A stretch of DNA of 9,723 bases from Oceanospirillaceae bacterium (GCA_003521845.1 DPHB01000059.1:27829-37551); one strand, 5' to 3'. Counted from the first letter of the stretch, positions 1 to 6,734 are shown. Notes: generated from the sequence alone by a model not told the origin. Numbers and translations: made by a program.

Positions 1-636
1 GATATTACGACGGGCATTGCCAATGTGGCGACGCATAAGCCATTCGGCCAGTTCTGCGTCCCCTTCTTCTATTGCGGCACAAATTTGATTGTGCTCCTTT
101 AAGGCCTGCTGGGGCCGGTTGGACGACAAGCTAAACTGATAACGATACATACGTACCAAGTTATAAAGCTCGCCACCCAGAATATTAATAAGACGCTGGT
201 TCTTGCTGCCCTGGACTATACGGTAATGGAAATCCACGTCGCCTTCCTGCTTGAAGTAAGACTGGCCATCCGTTTGTTCAATGTGTTTTTGGTGTTCACC
301 AAGCAGCTGGCGCAGGTCTGCGGTTTCGCTAGCAGACATATTTTCAGCAGCCAAACGCGCGGCCAAGCCTTCTAAGGCTTCGCGAATTTGATAAATTTCT
401 ATTAGTTCATCGTAGGACAGGCTAACAACACTGGCACCAACATTGGGAATACGCTTGATCAAGCGCATGGCTTCTAGGCGACTCATGGCCTCACGCAAGG
501 GGCCACGGCTGATACCATGCACACGTGCTAGTTCTGGCTCATTGAGCTTACTACCTTGGGGCAGCGTACCAGTGACAATGTCCTGCACTATGGCTGCACA
601 AACGCGATTTGCTAGTGTAATTGTGGGCTGACTCAT
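1..636 (-). CDS. GntR-family (FadR/FCD subfamily) transcriptional regulator, partial at left edge
   Basis: A DNA-binding repressor-type protein; 212 codons are visible and the C-terminal end lies off the window. Residues about 8-75 form the GntR winged helix, with the typical stretch from EPELARVHGISRGPLREAMS (about 33-52) to LIKRIPNVGASVV. Residues about 77-212 form an all-helical FCD ligand-binding domain. Its likely metal ligands are D133 and H137 (D-x-x-F-H), H182 and H204. The start is the first ATG after an in-frame TAA six codons upstream; no good Shine-Dalgarno is visible and that region is occupied by an operator. From memory, the FCD part (QEGDVDFHYRIVQGS, then NLVRMYRYQFS, then LMRRHIGNARRNI) closely resembles the GntR regulator next to prpB in Pseudomonas. 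A role in controlling methylcitrate (propionate) genes off the left edge is therefore likely but inferred. The family is certain; the target is not. Confidence 0.9.
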   Translation of the reverse strand, partial: MSQPTITLANRVCAAIVQDIVTGTLPQGSKLNEPELARVHGISRGPLREAMSRLEAMRLIKRIPNVGASVVSLSYDELIEIYQIREALEGLAARLAAENMSASETADLRQLLGEHQKHIEQTDGQSYFKQEGDVDFHYRIVQGSKNQRLINILGGELYNLVRMYRYQFSLSSNRPQQALKEHNQICAAIEEGDAELAEWLMRRHIGNARRNI

Positions 637-639
637 AAG

Positions 640-651
640 ATTGTCTACAAT
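640..651. promoter_or_regulatory. Operator O1 of the GntR regulator, ATTGTCTACAAT
   Basis: An inverted repeat of the form ATTGT-N2-ACAAT, a shape typical of FadR/FCD-type GntR operators. It ends four bases before the regulator's start codon, at about +10 to +21 from the predicted transcription start, and covers the place where a ribosome binding site would be. An identical 12-mer lies at 714-725. Autorepression is the natural reading but is inferred. Confidence 0.7.
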
Positions 652-666
652 TTATGCTTGATGTGC

Positions 667-695
667 ATTATATTGGCCCAAAAACCCCCTGTCAA
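667..695 (-). promoter_or_regulatory. Consensus sigma-70 promoter of the GntR regulator
   Basis: Read on the minus strand, an exact TTGACA (690-695) and an exact TATAAT (667-672) are separated by 17 bp. Both hexamers and the spacing match the consensus. Transcription should start near 660, giving a leader of about 24 nt before the ATG at 636. A promoter this strong for a regulator suggests it is held down by repression, in keeping with the flanking operators. Confidence 0.85.
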
Positions 696-713
696 ACCCA
701 ATACCTTTGCACA

Positions 714-725
714 ATTGTCTACAAT
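714..725. promoter_or_regulatory. Operator O2 of the GntR regulator, ATTGTCTACAAT
   Basis: Identical over 12 bases to the site at 640-651 and in the same orientation, 74 bp away (about seven helical turns). It sits 18 bp upstream of the -35 hexamer, at about -54 to -65, so it would not block polymerase directly. It could support cooperative binding or a short DNA loop with O1. Confidence 0.65.
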
Positions 726-780
726 AGACCAAAGGATAAGCTATTTAGCGGATTTTTTACCAACGGCAATTGCAATTAGC

Positions 781-804
781 GGCAATAATTAGGTAATTGT
801 CGCC
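781..804. repeat. Imperfect palindrome upstream of pabB
   Basis: GGCAATAATTA (781-791) faces TAATTGTCGCC (794-804); 9 of 11 positions are complementary, with GG between. It lies about 90 bp before the pabB start in an AT-rich stretch with several AATTG words. It could be an operator or chance. A candidate -10 (TAAAAT, 857-862) follows, but I see no convincing -35 for pabB. Confidence 0.3.
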
Positions 805-893
805 AAGAGTTAACTAATTGCCTCCTTTCGCCCTATTAACTAAGCGGCCTAAAGAGTAAAATGCCGGTACTTTAATCCGCCTAGTTCTATCAC

Positions 894-2279
894 GTGCAAC
901 TAACTGCCCTGCGTTACCATAGCGACGCTAGCCACTATTTTGAAGCCATTCGAAATCTGGCTTGGCCACTACTGTTGGATTCTAATCAGCCGGCAAGTCA
1001 TTTTGGCCGCTACGATATTATGATGGCCAACCCCAGCGCACTAATTAAAGTCAGTAATGGGCAGTGTGAAATCAATACAGGCAATGGATTTGCAAGCACC
1101 AGTAGTGATGCCTTTACTTTAATTGCCGAGCAACTTGCCACCTTCAAAGACATTGCTGCCGCCGATCTAGAGTACGACCTACCTTTTTATGGTGGTGCGG
1201 CGGGCCTATTTGGTTACGACTATGGCCGCGAGCTAGAGCAGATGCCCGCCAAAGCTATACAAGATATAAACCTGGCAGACCTATGGATAGGTGTCTACCC
1301 ATGGGCGATTATTAATGATCATGAAAGCCAGCAGAGCTGGTTTGTTAGCCACTTACCAGCACAAAACAATAAACCGCTATTGCAAAGCTTGGTAGCAAAA
1401 TATAGCGCCACAGAGCAGCAAACTGATTTTGCCTTGCTGACGGAGTTCTCGGCCAATATGACGGCACAAGAATACGCTCAGAAGTTTGCTCGTGTTAATG
1501 ACTATATCCATGCCGGCGATTGCTATCAAGTCTGCCTAGCGCAACGCTTCCAAAGCCAATATAAAGGCCACCCTTGGCATGCCTACAAGCAATTACGCCA
1601 GCGCGCACCCACGCCGTTTAGTGCCTACATGGAAACTGACCAAGGTGCTGTACTGAGCCTGTCCCCCGAGCGTTTTTTGCAGGTCAAGGATCTGCGCGTA
1701 GAAACCAAACCCATCAAAGGTACTCGCCCACGCGGTAGCACAGCAGAACAAGACCTAGCCTTGCGCGATGAGCTATATAACAGTCCTAAGGACCGGGCTG
1801 AAAATCTCATGATTGTTGACCTACTGCGCAATGATATTAGCAAGGAATGCGTACCTGGCAGTGTTACTGTACCGGATCTATTTGCTATTGAAAGCTATAG
1901 TAATGTGCACCATATGGTAACTACCGTAACAGGCAAGCTACCTAGCAAAGACCATATACTTAGCTTATTAAAAGGCGCATTTCCTGGCGGCTCTATTACC
2001 GGTGCTCCGAAGATTAGAGCCATGCAGATTATAGAAGAGCTAGAACCTCACAGGCGCAATGCCTATACCGGTTCTATAGGTTATATTAGTTGCCATGGTG
2101 CCATGGATACCAACATTCTTATTCGCACCTTGGTAACAAGTGGCACTGATAATTCAGTGGGTGATATCTATTGCTGGGCTGGTGGTGGCTTAGTGGCAGA
2201 TTCCAATTGGCAGGAAGAATACCAAGAAACCTTTGATAAGGTGAACAACCTGTTAAAGGGGTTGCAGGTCGTTAGTTAA
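894..2279 (+). CDS. pabB: Aminodeoxychorismate synthase component I
   Basis: With the glutamine amidotransferase PabA (not in the window), this cytoplasmic enzyme aminates chorismate to 4-amino-4-deoxychorismate, the precursor of p-aminobenzoate and folate. The protein has 461 residues, a usual length. An N-terminal region (about 1-150, with PLLLDS at 25-30 and YGGAAGLFGYDYGRE at 99-113) precedes the chorismate-binding domain (about 188-458). That domain contains HAGDCYQVCLAQRF, LSPERF, KPIKGTRPRG (272-281), DRAENLMIVDLLRND (300-314), FPGGSITGAPK (363-373) and AGGGLVADS. The lysine of PIKGT (K275) is the PabB signature; anthranilate synthase TrpE has alanine there. The start is GTG, the first start codon after an in-frame TAG at 882. 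No Shine-Dalgarno is evident, and the next ATG (1020) would remove conserved sequence. The gene is convergent with cysB. Confidence 0.95.
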   Translation: MQLTALRYHSDASHYFEAIRNLAWPLLLDSNQPASHFGRYDIMMANPSALIKVSNGQCEINTGNGFASTSSDAFTLIAEQLATFKDIAAADLEYDLPFYGGAAGLFGYDYGRELEQMPAKAIQDINLADLWIGVYPWAIINDHESQQSWFVSHLPAQNNKPLLQSLVAKYSATEQQTDFALLTEFSANMTAQEYAQKFARVNDYIHAGDCYQVCLAQRFQSQYKGHPWHAYKQLRQRAPTPFSAYMETDQGAVLSLSPERFLQVKDLRVETKPIKGTRPRGSTAEQDLALRDELYNSPKDRAENLMIVDLLRNDISKECVPGSVTVPDLFAIESYSNVHHMVTTVTGKLPSKDHILSLLKGAFPGGSITGAPKIRAMQIIEELEPHRRNAYTGSIGYISCHGAMDTNILIRTLVTSGTDNSVGDIYCWAGGGLVADSNWQEEYQETFDKVNNLLKGLQVVS

Positions 2280-2282
2280 CCC

Positions 2283-2421
2283 CGTACATTGGGAGTCGCG
2301 GAGCGACGCGGCAATATGTCTGCAATACTGGAAGAGATTGCTTCGCTACGCTGAGCCTGCCCCGCGAGTAGGGCGAGTGCTTTGGGTACGCAATGAGGAA
2401 AGTAGCGAATTCGCAATGATG
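2283..2421 (-). repeat. Degenerate copy A of a dispersed palindromic repeat
   Basis: It fills the convergent pabB/cysB gap. Read on the minus strand it begins CATCATTGCGAA, has a second CTCATTGCG about 24 bp on, then GCGAAGCAATCTCT, then TTGCCGCG, and ends in a diverged CCCAATGTACG. The same landmarks occur in the same order in copy B at 6591-6721, which lies in the opposite orientation and is nearly the same length (139 against 131 bp). The centre differs between copies. A small hairpin, GTCGC/GCGAC (2295-2307), lies at the pabB end. No U-tailed terminator is visible in this gap, so the repeat's folded RNA may help end transcription from both sides; that is inference. Confidence 0.7.
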
Positions 2422-2427
2422 AATTAT

Positions 2428-3402
2428 TTACTTAACGGGCAAGTTTTCATTGGCAAACAATTCTGTCAATTCCTGAGGGCTACCTGCAGCAATCGCGGCA
2501 TCAACACGATCACGTGTCAAATTAGGCGAGAAGCTTTCAATAAAGTCATACATAAAACCACGCAATAAGGTGCCGCGACGGAAACCAATGTTAGTGGTAC
2601 TGTGCTTAAATAAATGACTCGCATCCAAGCGTACTAGGTCTTTATCTAGTTCTTCTTCAAACGCCATGGATGCAATAATACCGATACCCAAGCCTAAGCG
2701 TACGTAAGCTTTGATAACGTCCGAATCTACGGCAGTAAACACCACCCTTGGTTCCAAACGAGCTTCGTTGAAGGCTTCATCAAGCTTAGAGCGGCCCGTA
2801 AATCCAAAGGTATAGGTTACGATAGAATAGCGAGCAACGTCTTCTAAAGTTAGATTTTCTACACGTGTTAGCGGGTGCCCAACGGGGACTACAATGCTGC
2901 GGTTCCAATGAAAGCATGGCATCATCAGCAAATCACTGAAGTGCTCCATAGCTTCTGTCGCTATAGCAAAGTCCACTTCACCATTGGCAGCTTGCTGCGC
3001 TATTTGCTTGGGTGTGCCCTGCTGCATCTGCAAAGAAACATCCGGGTATTTGCCAATAAAGCTATTAATCACCTTGGGCAAAGCATAACGCGCCTGCGTG
3101 TGAGTAGTGGCAATAGAAAGATTGCCCTTACGCTCATCACAGAACTCTTGCGCTGTACGCTTAATACCTTCTACCTTGAGGAGAATTTCTTCGGCTGCTT
3201 CAAGGATTACTTTGCCAGCAGGCGTAACGTGCGTTAGGTGCTTGCCACTACGAGAAAATACCTCAACACCAAGCTCATCTTCCAACAAACGCACCTGCTT
3301 ACTGATACCAGGTTGAGAAGTGAACAGACTCTGAGCCGTGGCAGAAACGTTAAGGTCGTGTTTGGCAACTTCACAGATATATCGTAATTGCTGTAATTTC
3401 AT
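2428..3402 (-). CDS. cysB: LysR-type master regulator of cysteine biosynthesis
   Basis: A tetrameric cytoplasmic regulator that activates sulfate uptake and assimilation genes when the inducer N-acetylserine is present and usually represses its own gene. At 324 residues it is the same length as the E. coli protein and aligns without obvious gaps. The N-terminal helix-turn-helix runs MKLQQLRYI to HLTHVTPAG (1-63), with TSQPGISKQVRLLEDELG at 28-45. A linker helix and a two-lobed effector domain follow (about 93-295). The anion/inducer-binding residues known from CysB structures are all present: T100 and Q103 in IATTHTQARYALP, T149 in FAIATEA, and T202 in YTFGFTGRS. Upstream dsbD is on the same strand but a terminator intervenes, so cysB probably has its own promoter in 3403-3466. 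Assignment is firm; the related regulator Cbl is less likely. Confidence 0.96.
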   Translation of the reverse strand: MKLQQLRYICEVAKHDLNVSATAQSLFTSQPGISKQVRLLEDELGVEVFSRSGKHLTHVTPAGKVILEAAEEILLKVEGIKRTAQEFCDERKGNLSIATTHTQARYALPKVINSFIGKYPDVSLQMQQGTPKQIAQQAANGEVDFAIATEAMEHFSDLLMMPCFHWNRSIVVPVGHPLTRVENLTLEDVARYSIVTYTFGFTGRSKLDEAFNEARLEPRVVFTAVDSDVIKAYVRLGLGIGIIASMAFEEELDKDLVRLDASHLFKHSTTNIGFRRGTLLRGFMYDFIESFSPNLTRDRVDAAIAAGSPQELTELFANENLPVK

Positions 3403-3409
3403 AAATGAG

Positions 3410-3429
3410 CCTGATAATAAACCTGATAA
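3410..3429. repeat. Direct repeat CCTGATAA x2 in the cysB leader
   Basis: CCTGATAA occurs at 3410-3417 and 3422-3429, 12 bp apart, just before the cysB start (TTATCAGG in the direction of cysB). The AGG of the nearer copy is the only Shine-Dalgarno-like bases close to the ATG. It may be part of an autoregulatory CysB site or a local duplication; function unknown. Confidence 0.35.
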
Positions 3430-3432
3430 ATA

Positions 3433-3448
3433 ATATAACTAGTTATAT
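3433..3448. promoter_or_regulatory. 16-bp perfect palindrome upstream of cysB
   Basis: ATATAACTAGTTATAT is perfectly self-complementary and lies 31-46 bp before the cysB start, within the likely promoter. CysB is known to repress its own gene in enterobacteria and LysR-type proteins bind dyad sites, so an autoregulatory site is plausible. The stretch is very AT-rich, so chance is not excluded. Confidence 0.4.
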
Positions 3449-3466
3449 AAATAATAACATATATTC

Positions 3467-3495
3467 AAAAAAAGCATATAGGTTATGCTTTTTTT
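3467..3495 (-). terminator. Intrinsic terminator of dsbD
   Basis: A perfect 12-bp stem (AAAAAAAGCATA with TATGCTTTTTTT) closes a five-base loop seven bases after the dsbD stop. The U-run in the dsbD direction has seven bases. The stem is AT-rich, so it may leak into cysB. Because the arms are A-run and T-run, it would also look like a terminator from the plus side, though no plus-strand gene needs one here. Confidence 0.8.
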
Positions 3496-3502
3496 ATTGT
3501 AC

Positions 3503-5344
3503 CTATTGGCGAGCCACTCTGCGCAAAGCTTGCGCAAACTGTTGCGGGCTTGGCACCCCCACTATGGTTTCGTTGCGCAACCATTCACCTTGCTTATTAA
3601 TCAATAATAACCCAGGCGGTCCCACTAGGTCATACTTAGCCAACAAGTCTCTATCAGCTTGACTGTTATCAGTAACATCCACCTTTATGACCACATAACC
3701 CTGCAGAGCAGCCTGCACTTGTGCATCAGGAAAAACAAAACTATCTAGTTCCTTACACGATATACACCAATCAGCATAGAAGTCGATCAGTACGGGTTTG
3801 TTAAGGGCTTGTGCTTGTTGCAATAGGCCCGGCACCTGCTCGGCCTGCAATTTAGGCAAGGCTTTATACCCTACCGACTGAACCGTACTAGACACTGACG
3901 TAACACCTTGCAAAGGGCTAATGAGGCTAGGCTGTCCAGCGAGCATCGATACTAACAAAGCCACGCTGTAAGTACTCATCAATAGCGCCGTAACATAGAC
4001 CATAGCACGGCCAAAAACACTTGCCACTGGTGGAGCCCAGCGATGTGCCTGCCAGAACAACAAAGCACCCGTCAAGGTCACCAACATTACCAAGCTAACG
4101 GTAGCACTAGGTGCAATACGGTCAAGCATCCAGATGGCCATATATAACATGAGGAAACCAAAGCCATACTTAACCCGATTCATCCAGGCGCCAGCGCGTG
4201 GTACCAGCTTGCCAGCCGAGGTGCCTACTACTAGCAGTGGTACCCCCATTCCTAGACCCAGCGCCAATAGTGCCAAACCACCGGTATAGGGATCGCCTGT
4301 CTGGCTGATATACAACAAAGCGCCGGCCAGTGGCGCTGCTACACATGGTCCAACGACCAAGGCGGAGACAACGCCCATAACACCCACACCCATAAAGTGG
4401 CCACTGGATTGCTGTTGGTTGAAGTTATTGAGACGGTTCTGGATGCCCGCTGGCATCTGAACGGTAATCCAATCGAACATGGCTGCGGCAAACACCAAGA
4501 ATAGCAGCACCATAACGGTAATCACTGCTGGGTGTTGCAAGGCAGCCTGCAAGTTAGCCCCACTTAGGCCCGCCGCCACACCGGCTAGCGCATAGGTAAC
4601 GGCCATGGCTAGCACGTAGGTCAAGGACAAGAAGAAACTTTTAACCGGGCCAGGTTTGGGCTTCATGCCCACAATGAGATTGGACAGGATCGGCACCATA
4701 GGTAACACACAAGGGGTTAAGGCCAAGCCTAGGCCAGCAAGGAAAAAGGTAATGATAACGGTACTCACACCGGCGCTAGCCAATTGTTTAGTAAACCAGC
4801 TTGCATCCGTACCTGTGACCCCACTATGGTCATTAACAACAGATTCTGCCGCCATAGCTAGTGCGTCTGGCTGGCTTATTGGTGACGGTGAGGAGACAGC
4901 CTGCAAGGCAATGTCATGGGTCTGCGGAGGGTAACAAACACCACCTTCCCAGCAACCTTGATACCCCACTGTTAATATCTCGCCTGCCGTGGCTTGAGGT
5001 AGGTTGAGCATGGCAGACAATTGCCCATAGTACACATAGGTACTACCAAACAGCGGATCATCTTTTAGCTTGGCCTTAGGTAATTCGACGCCTGAAGTAA
5101 TGTCTGTACCAGCAAGGGTAACACTGATTTTATCTTGATAAAGATAGTAACCATCCGCGACATTCCACACCACGGCCAGCTTGCCATCAACTTGCTGGCT
5201 ACCTATCGCAAAGGCTTTTTCCGGGGGTAATGGATGCTGGTTTGCAGACTGGCCAAATAAACTCTCGGCGGATACCAAGATTGCCGAAAAGGCACTGTAA
5301 ACTACAAAAACGGCGAGCCAAAAAGAACGCACAGAAGATGTCAT
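3503..5344 (-). CDS. dsbD: Thiol:disulfide interchange protein DsbD
   Basis: An inner-membrane protein that carries electrons from cytoplasmic thioredoxin to the periplasm, keeping DsbC/DsbG and cytochrome c maturation thiols reduced. At 613 residues it is somewhat longer than the E. coli protein (565). A signal peptide (about 1-26) is followed by the periplasmic alpha domain with C131 and C137 (GCWEGGVCYPP), then the eight-helix beta domain (about 195-470) with C212 in LALTPCVLPMVP and C334 in VVGPCVAAPLAG. The thioredoxin-like gamma domain (about 500-613) has the CxxC WCISCK (C527, C530). All six catalytic cysteines are therefore present. The ATG is preceded by AAGAG at suitable spacing. 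It is divergent from the DAHP synthase gene and ends in its own terminator. It could also serve electron delivery to sulfur or cytochrome enzymes, which the context does not settle. Confidence 0.95.
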   Translation of the reverse strand: MTSSVRSFWLAVFVVYSAFSAILVSAESLFGQSANQHPLPPEKAFAIGSQQVDGKLAVVWNVADGYYLYQDKISVTLAGTDITSGVELPKAKLKDDPLFGSTYVYYGQLSAMLNLPQATAGEILTVGYQGCWEGGVCYPPQTHDIALQAVSSPSPISQPDALAMAAESVVNDHSGVTGTDASWFTKQLASAGVSTVIITFFLAGLGLALTPCVLPMVPILSNLIVGMKPKPGPVKSFFLSLTYVLAMAVTYALAGVAAGLSGANLQAALQHPAVITVMVLLFLVFAAAMFDWITVQMPAGIQNRLNNFNQQQSSGHFMGVGVMGVVSALVVGPCVAAPLAGALLYISQTGDPYTGGLALLALGLGMGVPLLVVGTSAGKLVPRAGAWMNRVKYGFGFLMLYMAIWMLDRIAPSATVSLVMLVTLTGALLFWQAHRWAPPVASVFGRAMVYVTALLMSTYSVALLVSMLAGQPSLISPLQGVTSVSSTVQSVGYKALPKLQAEQVPGLLQQAQALNKPVLIDFYADWCISCKELDSFVFPDAQVQAALQGYVVIKVDVTDNSQADRDLLAKYDLVGPPGLLLINKQGEWLRNETIVGVPSPQQFAQALRRVARQ

Positions 5345-5365
5345 AAAAAACTCTTAAAAATATAA

Positions 5366-5394
5366 GCTATAAGGTTATTCCATAATGCTACCAA
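5366..5394 (-). promoter_or_regulatory. Possible dsbD promoter
   Basis: On the minus strand TTGGTA (5389-5394) and TATAGC (5366-5371) are 17 bp apart, each matching 4 of 6 consensus bases. A start near 5359 would give a short leader containing the AAGAG ribosome binding site. The match is moderate in an AT-rich gap. Confidence 0.35.
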
Positions 5395-5503
5395 AAAAAT
5401 CCATCTACAACTATGGTTTTACACGAACTTATGGAGACCCTTTACAAAGTATGGTACAACGTAATGCTTTATTATAGCGTCATTATTTATCTAGAGAACT
5501 ACC

Positions 5504-6580
5504 ATGATCGATCAACGCGTCGAAAACTTAAATATAGAGAGCCAAACGGTTCTTACTACACCAGAAGAATTGAAAGCCAAGCTTCCAGCAACTGATGCTG
5601 TCACGCGCTCTGTGTTACAGGCTCGTCAAGTTGTAAAAGACATTTTGGACGGTACTGACAAGCGCTTATTTGTGGTTGTTGGCCCTTGCTCCATCCATGA
5701 TCCAAAAGCCGCTATTGAATATGGTCAGCGTTTAGCCGTACTTGCGGAAGAACTGCAAGACTCTTTATATATCATCATGCGTGTCTACTTTGAAAAACCA
5801 CGCACTACCGTCGGCTGGAAAGGTTTGATAAACGACCCTCACATGAACGACACCTTTGATATGGAAACGGGCCTAACCGTTGGTCGCGAACTGATGTTGG
5901 AACTGGCCGAAATGGGCTTGCCGCTGGCTACCGAAGCGTTAGACCCGATTTCTCCACAGTACCACTCAGACCTGTGGACCTGGGCGGCGATTGGTGCCCG
6001 TACAACTGAGTCTCAAACCCACCGTGAAATGTCCAGTGGCTTGTCCTGCCCCGTTGGTTTTAAGAACGGTACCGATGGTGGCCTAACCGTTGCTGTTAAC
6101 GCCCTAGAATCTGTAGCGGCACCGCACTCCTTTTTAGGTATTAACTCGGACGGCCAAGTTTCTATCACTCGTACTAGTGGTAACCAGTATGGCCATGTAG
6201 TGCTACGTGGTGGTGACGGCAAGCCTAACTATGATTCTGTTAACGTGGCCATCTGTGACCAGGAATTGAGCAAGCAAGACCTTAAGAACAACATCATGAT
6301 TGATTGTAGCCATGCCAATTCCAACAAAGACCCTGCTTTGCAGCCACTAGTACTAGAAAATGTGGCGCAACAAATTGCTGAAGGCAACACTTCTATCGTG
6401 TCCTTGATGATCGAAAGTAACCTACACTGGGGTAACCAGAAGATCCCAGCAGACCTTAATGATTTGCAGTACGGGGTATCGGTGACTGACGCTTGTATTG
6501 ATTGGGAAACCACGCAAAATAGCTTGCGTGATATGGCTACTAAGCTCAAGGATGTATTAGCAAAGCGTCAACGCAGCTAA
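5504..6580 (+). CDS. 3-deoxy-7-phosphoheptulonate (DAHP) synthase, class I
   Basis: It condenses phosphoenolpyruvate with erythrose 4-phosphate to DAHP, the first step of the shikimate pathway. The protein has 358 residues; E. coli AroG has 350. Catalytic and metal-binding features are intact: C62 in VVGPCSIHD, R93 and K98 in MRVYFEKPRTTVGWKG, K187 in GFKNGTDG, H270 in MIDCSHANS, E304 in MIESNL and D329 in YGVSVTDACIDWE. The ALDPISPQY and SGLSCPVGFK regions, where feedback mutations map in E. coli AroG, are conserved. Which amino acid inhibits this isozyme (Phe, Tyr or Trp) cannot be read safely, so no aroF/G/H symbol is given. The ATG has a weak AGAGAA ribosome site. A TATTAT (5470-5475) could be its -10, but no good -35 is seen. 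It converges on nfuA across a shared terminator. Confidence 0.95.
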   Translation: MIDQRVENLNIESQTVLTTPEELKAKLPATDAVTRSVLQARQVVKDILDGTDKRLFVVVGPCSIHDPKAAIEYGQRLAVLAEELQDSLYIIMRVYFEKPRTTVGWKGLINDPHMNDTFDMETGLTVGRELMLELAEMGLPLATEALDPISPQYHSDLWTWAAIGARTTESQTHREMSSGLSCPVGFKNGTDGGLTVAVNALESVAAPHSFLGINSDGQVSITRTSGNQYGHVVLRGGDGKPNYDSVNVAICDQELSKQDLKNNIMIDCSHANSNKDPALQPLVLENVAQQIAEGNTSIVSLMIESNLHWGNQKIPADLNDLQYGVSVTDACIDWETTQNSLRDMATKLKDVLAKRQRS

Positions 6581-6590
6581 GCGTCATTTC

Positions 6591-6721
6591 CATCATTGCG
6601 AACGAGGCTACCCCGTCATTGCGAACGTGGCCATCCCGTCATTGCGAACGAAGTGAAGCAATCTCTCAGCCTGGCACCTCGCCTGCTGGAGGTTGCCGCG
6701 GCCTACGGCCTCGCAATGACG
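6591..6721 (+). repeat. Copy B of a dispersed palindromic repeat, with 23-bp tandem units
   Basis: The left part is three head-to-tail units starting CATCATTGCGAACG (6591), CGTCATTGCGAACG (6614) and CGTCATTGCGAACG (6637), each 23 bp after the last. The third runs into AAGTGAAGCAATCTC. The right part, GGTTGCCGCGGCCTACGGCC then TCGCAATGACG (6711-6721), ends with the reverse complement of CGTCATTGCGA, so the element is an imperfect inverted repeat able to fold into a long stem. The words CGTCATTGCGA and GAAGCAATCTC belong to a palindromic repeat type seen between genes in many bacteria. It begins 11 bases after the DAHP synthase stop and has no coding capacity of note. Confidence 0.8.
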
Positions 6722-6734
6722 ATACTCTAGATAC

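Noticed and set aside
443..631. Plus-strand frame of 62 codons inside the GntR gene
   Set aside because: It lies opposite a well-conserved regulator coding region and has no recognisable protein features; it is a shadow frame.
894..2279. Anthranilate synthase component I (TrpE) instead of PabB
   Set aside because: The protein has PIKGT with lysine at residue 275 and a PabB-like length; TrpE has PIAGT at this site.
2338..2568. Plus-strand frame spanning the repeat and the 3' end of cysB
   Set aside because: It begins in repeat copy A and continues antisense to conserved cysB sequence, so it is not a credible gene.
5406..5446. TTTACA words at 5418-5423 and 5441-5446 upstream of the DAHP synthase gene, 23 bp apart, suggesting TyrR/PhhR boxes
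   Set aside because: A TyrR box needs TGTAAA six bases before TTTACA with the essential G; at both places the left half is absent (TACAAC and TTATGG).
6591..6660. CRISPR-like array from the regularly spaced CATTGCGAACG units
   Set aside because: The unit period is only 23 bp with about 9 bp between conserved parts, far too short for CRISPR spacers, and no cas genes are present.
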